NCBI RefSeq assembly: GCF_000934605.2
Contig: NZ_CP010897.2
Location: forward strand, 1,612,001-1,676,000
Reading direction: 5' to 3'
From: Pandoraea vervacti
GTDB taxonomy: Bacteria; Pseudomonadota; Gammaproteobacteria; Burkholderiales; Burkholderiaceae
Length of the DNA stretch: 64,000 nt
The notes beneath the pieces are model-generated. The model was not told the DNA's origin, ran no database searches, and was given only the letters and a program-made list of their open reading frames with translations. Below, piece by piece: positions 61,260 through 64,000 of the stretch (positions are counted from its first letter, which is position 1; each line of letters starts with the position of its first letter). Made by a program: the position numbers and the translations under genes.

Positions 61260-61433
61260 GCGTCGCGAATCGGAACCGGCGGAATGCCATAGCGGGGGAC
61301 GCAGGAATTCTAGCAGTGCGGCCCGCGATGGCGCTTCCGGCGCCGTCCGAAAAGCGGATCGGCGTATTCCGAATTCGCTCGCGAACCGGGGCATGGCCTC
61401 GTTCGCGATGGGAGAGCTCGATGCCGGGCAGGC

Positions 61434-62201
61434 TTACTTCGGTGCCATGCGAAGCGCGCCGTCAAGGCGAATCACTTCGCCATTGATCATGGTGTTTTCG
61501 ACGATGTGGCGTACCAGGGTGGCATACTCGGACGGACGACCCAGGCGCGGCGGGAAGGGCACCGAGGCGCCCAGGGCCGCCTGCACTTCCGGGGTCATGC
61601 CTGCCATCATCGGGGTTTCGAAAATCCCCGGCGCGATCGTCACGACCCGTACGCCCACGCGCGCGAGTTCGCGTGCTGCCGGCAGCGTCAGGGCGGCAAC
61701 GCCTCCCTTCGACGCAGCGTAGGCCGCCTGACCGATCTGTCCGTCGAACGCAGCAACCGACGCCGTGTTCACGACCACACCGCGCTCGCCCTCCGCGTCG
61801 GCCTCTGCCTCGGCCATGGCCGAGGCCGCGATACGCAACACGTTGAAGGTGCCAATCAGGTTCACGTTGACGATGCGAGCGAAGCTATCGAGCCGGTGGG
61901 GGCCTTGTTTGCCAAGAATGCGTTCGCCGATGACGAGTCCGGCGCAATTGACGACACCGTTCAATGTGCCGAAAGCGTTTCTGGCGGTATCGACAAGCCG
62001 CTGAACATCGTCTTCCTTCGTGATGTCGGTGGCGACGAAGCGAGCGGCATCGCCCAGCGCTGCGGCCTGCTTTGCCCCGGCTTCGGCGTTGATGTCGCCG
62101 AGCACCACCCTGGCGCCGGCGTCGACGAACATGCGCGCGGTTGCCGCACCGAGGCCGGACGATGCGCCGGTAACGAGAAAGATACGATCCTTGATTTGCA
62201 T
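61434..62201 (-). CDS. SDR 3-hydroxyacyl-CoA dehydrogenase (HSD10-like)
   Basis: 255-residue short-chain dehydrogenase. NAD-binding TGASSGLGAA is at residues about 11-20, NCAG near 89, catalytic Ser in VVVNTASVAAFDG and YAASKGG for the Tyr/Lys pair. The C-terminal GRPSEYATLVRHIVEN is typical of type-II 3-hydroxyacyl-CoA dehydrogenases (HSD17B10-like). It probably oxidises a 3-hydroxyacyl-CoA made after the adjacent synthetase acts. AGGAA precedes ATG 62201; the longer frame runs over the synthetase gene. Confidence 0.9.
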   Translation of the reverse strand: MQIKDRIFLVTGASSGLGAATARMFVDAGARVVLGDINAEAGAKQAAALGDAARFVATDITKEDDVQRLVDTARNAFGTLNGVVNCAGLVIGERILGKQGPHRLDSFARIVNVNLIGTFNVLRIAASAMAEAEADAEGERGVVVNTASVAAFDGQIGQAAYAASKGGVAALTLPAARELARVGVRVVTIAPGIFETPMMAGMTPEVQAALGASVPFPPRLGRPSEYATLVRHIVENTMINGEVIRLDGALRMAPK

Positions 62202-62277
62202 GAGCTGCGGTTCCTGAAGAGTCAGCGTCGGAGGTGCTGGAGGTGCTGGAAGCGTTGGAGGCGTCGATAAGAGGCGC

Positions 62278-63939
62278 TCAGGCCGCCGCGGCAGACGCCT
62301 GCGCCGCCTTCGCGATTTCCTGATTGCGCAGAATGAAGCGCTGGAGCTTGCCGCTCGGCGTCTTGGGCAGTTCCGCGACGAATTCGATTTCTCGCGGGTA
62401 GGCGTGCGTCGACAACCGATGACGGACATGCTCCTGCAATTCGCGGGCCAGGGCATCGGTTGGGGCAAACTGCGCATGCAGCACGACGAACGCCTTGACC
62501 AGTTCCGTGCGCTCCGGGTCCGGTTTGCCGACCACCGCCGTTTCGACGACCGCCGGATGTTCGATCAGCGCGCTCTCCACGTCGAAGGGGCCAATGCGAT
62601 AGCCCGACGAGGTGATCACGTCGTCGTTGCGACCGACGAAGCTGATGCTGCCGTCCACGTTGCGCTCGACCGTGTCGCCGGACAGGTAGTAGTCGCCCAC
62701 GAACGCGGGCGTCTCGCGTTCCCAATAGCCCGTGAACCACATCAGCGGCGATTGCTTGCGATCCAGCGCGAGGACGCCGGGCACGCCGACAGGGCACTCA
62801 CGCCCTTCGTCGTCGAGCACCACGACGCGGTGCCCGGGCGACGCGAAGCCCGCTGCACCGGACTGCACCGGATGGGCCAGCGCGTGGTGATTGCACACGA
62901 CCATGCCCAGCTCCGTTTGCCCGTAATGATCGTGAATGGTCACGTCGAGGTGCTCCGCGAACCAGCGAATGACCTCGGGATTGAGCGGCTCGCCTGCGCT
63001 GGACACCGCGCGCAGCCGGCCCTTGACCGGCGCGGCGGCCTTGTCGCCACCGGCGATCAGCAGACGGAAGGCCGTGGGCGAACCGGCGAGGTTGGTGATG
63101 CCGAGCTTGTTGACGATGCGATACGTGCTCTCGACGGTGAAAGGGCCGTCGTAGAACGTGGTGGGCGTGCCCGTCGCGAGCGGGCCTGTGACGGCGTAAT
63201 ACAGACCGTACGCCCAGCCGGGATCCGCAATGTTCCAGAAGGTGTCGGTCGGGCGCAGGTCGACGGCGTCGCGCATATAGCCCACGAACGCGAGAATGGC
63301 GCGCAGCGGCACCATGACCGGTTTGGCTGCTCCCGTCGTGCCCGAGGTGAACATCATCATGAAGGGATCGTCGCCACGACGCATGACCGGCTCGAACGTT
63401 GCGTCATGCTGCTCGAGCTCATGCCAGAAGCTGAAGTCGCCGCGTTGCACGCCCTGACCGCGTGGGCCGCTGACAGTGACGACCGGCGGGCAGCTCGCCA
63501 CTTCGTGGAGCTTGCTGCGATTCGCGGCGTCCGTGACGACCAGCTTGCTTTGCGCGCTGTGCAGCCGGTGTTCGATGGCCTTCGGCCCGAATGCCGTGAA
63601 GAGCGGCTGATACACGGCGCCGGCGCGCCACGTGCCGAGAATCGTGACCAGCAGTTCCGGCGTGCGAGGCAGCAGGCCGCTGACACGATCACCCGGCTGC
63701 ACCCCCTGTTCGCGCAGGAAGTTGGCGAAGCGGGCGGAAAGCGTTTGCAGTTGCTTGAACGTCCACGTCTGGCTCGTGCCGTCCTTGCCTTCCCAGAAAA
63801 GTGCGATGCGCCCGGGAAGGGCATGCCGGTCGCAGCATTCGACGCACGCGTTCATGGCGTCGAGATCGCCGTCCAGTGTGGCGCGTACCGTGGCGTCGAG
63901 GTCGAAAGCCTCATAGGCCTGTGCGTAATCCGCAGTCAT
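62278..63939 (-). CDS. AMP-binding acyl-CoA synthetase
   Basis: 553-residue ANL-superfamily enzyme activating a carboxylic acid to its CoA thioester. Motifs: P-loop MMFTSGTTGAAKP near residues 194-206, YGQTELG, GRNDDVITSSGYRIGP, and the C-terminal catalytic lysine in PKTPSGKLQR. It resembles medium-chain/ACSM or acetyl-CoA-synthetase-like enzymes that lack a long N-terminal cap. CAGGAGA precedes ATG 63939. The SDR gene follows after 76 bases, so the two likely share a transcript for acyl-CoA degradation. Confidence 0.93.
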   Translation of the reverse strand: MTADYAQAYEAFDLDATVRATLDGDLDAMNACVECCDRHALPGRIALFWEGKDGTSQTWTFKQLQTLSARFANFLREQGVQPGDRVSGLLPRTPELLVTILGTWRAGAVYQPLFTAFGPKAIEHRLHSAQSKLVVTDAANRSKLHEVASCPPVVTVSGPRGQGVQRGDFSFWHELEQHDATFEPVMRRGDDPFMMMFTSGTTGAAKPVMVPLRAILAFVGYMRDAVDLRPTDTFWNIADPGWAYGLYYAVTGPLATGTPTTFYDGPFTVESTYRIVNKLGITNLAGSPTAFRLLIAGGDKAAAPVKGRLRAVSSAGEPLNPEVIRWFAEHLDVTIHDHYGQTELGMVVCNHHALAHPVQSGAAGFASPGHRVVVLDDEGRECPVGVPGVLALDRKQSPLMWFTGYWERETPAFVGDYYLSGDTVERNVDGSISFVGRNDDVITSSGYRIGPFDVESALIEHPAVVETAVVGKPDPERTELVKAFVVLHAQFAPTDALARELQEHVRHRLSTHAYPREIEFVAELPKTPSGKLQRFILRNQEIAKAAQASAAAA

Positions 63940-64000
63940 GGGTTGTCTCCTGTTGTCGGAAGCCGGCCGGCAGGTGCGCCGCGCATGGAAGATCCCGGCG

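Overview
The window is GC-rich, densely packed chromosomal DNA from a betaproteobacterium. The protein sequences, the hopanoid gene set and the mix of porins, IclR regulators and catabolic clusters point to the family Burkholderiaceae, most plausibly Pandoraea or a close relative. This assignment is inferred from gene content, not from a marker gene. No tRNA, rRNA, CRISPR array, complete insertion sequence or prophage was seen.

Region 1 (about 1-15.7 kb) is a hopanoid locus. After a truncated EamA transporter come hpnC, hpnD, hpnE and the squalene-hopene cyclase, which together take farnesyl diphosphate to hopene. The side-chain and headgroup genes follow: hpnG, hpnH, hpnA and hpnB, with ispH for precursor supply. 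The envelope transport genes hpnM and hpnN close the locus. A 1252-residue autotransporter sits next to it.

Region 2 (19.8-29.1 kb) is the most interesting part. Seven co-directional, mostly overlapping minus-strand genes encode, in transcription order: a CDP-alcohol phosphotransferase fused to an Fe(II)/2-oxoglutarate dioxygenase, an HpnL-like membrane protein, a stand-alone nucleotidyltransferase, a PEP mutase fused to a second nucleotidyltransferase-like domain, phosphonopyruvate decarboxylase, 2-aminoethylphosphonate aminotransferase, and Dxs. This reads as a complete route to CMP-2-aminoethylphosphonate and its transfer to a lipid, probably with a hydroxylation step. The HpnL-like protein and Dxs tie the operon to the adjacent hopanoid locus. 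The predicted product is an aminoethylphosphonate (or hydroxy-aminoethylphosphonate) lipid; the acceptor could be diacylglycerol, ceramide or a hopanoid.

Region 3 (29.5-46.3 kb) is a mosaic. It holds an SDR enzyme, small hypothetical proteins, a ferric-siderophore reductase with its PadR regulator (like E. coli YqjH/YqjI), an orphan amino-acid binding protein, a tailed HU protein, a secreted Cys-containing protein and a FucP-like sugar transporter. Then come a non-coding segment with three 39-bp repeats each carrying a perfect DnaA box, an acetaldehyde dehydrogenase/4-hydroxy-2-oxovalerate aldolase pair, an IclR regulator cotranscribed with a YcgR-like PilZ protein, an unrecognised 589-residue protein and an ammonium transporter.

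Region 4 (46.5-64 kb) is catabolic. A GntR regulator, FAD-linked 2-hydroxyacid dehydrogenase, amidohydrolase and MFS transporter are followed by etfBA and an L-2-hydroxyglutarate-dehydrogenase-like flavoprotein. Then come a transposase-derived HTH protein, an IclR regulator, an unusual 190-bp tandem hairpin repeat, a porin with an MFS transporter, and an AraC/SDR/acyl-CoA synthetase group cut off near the window end.
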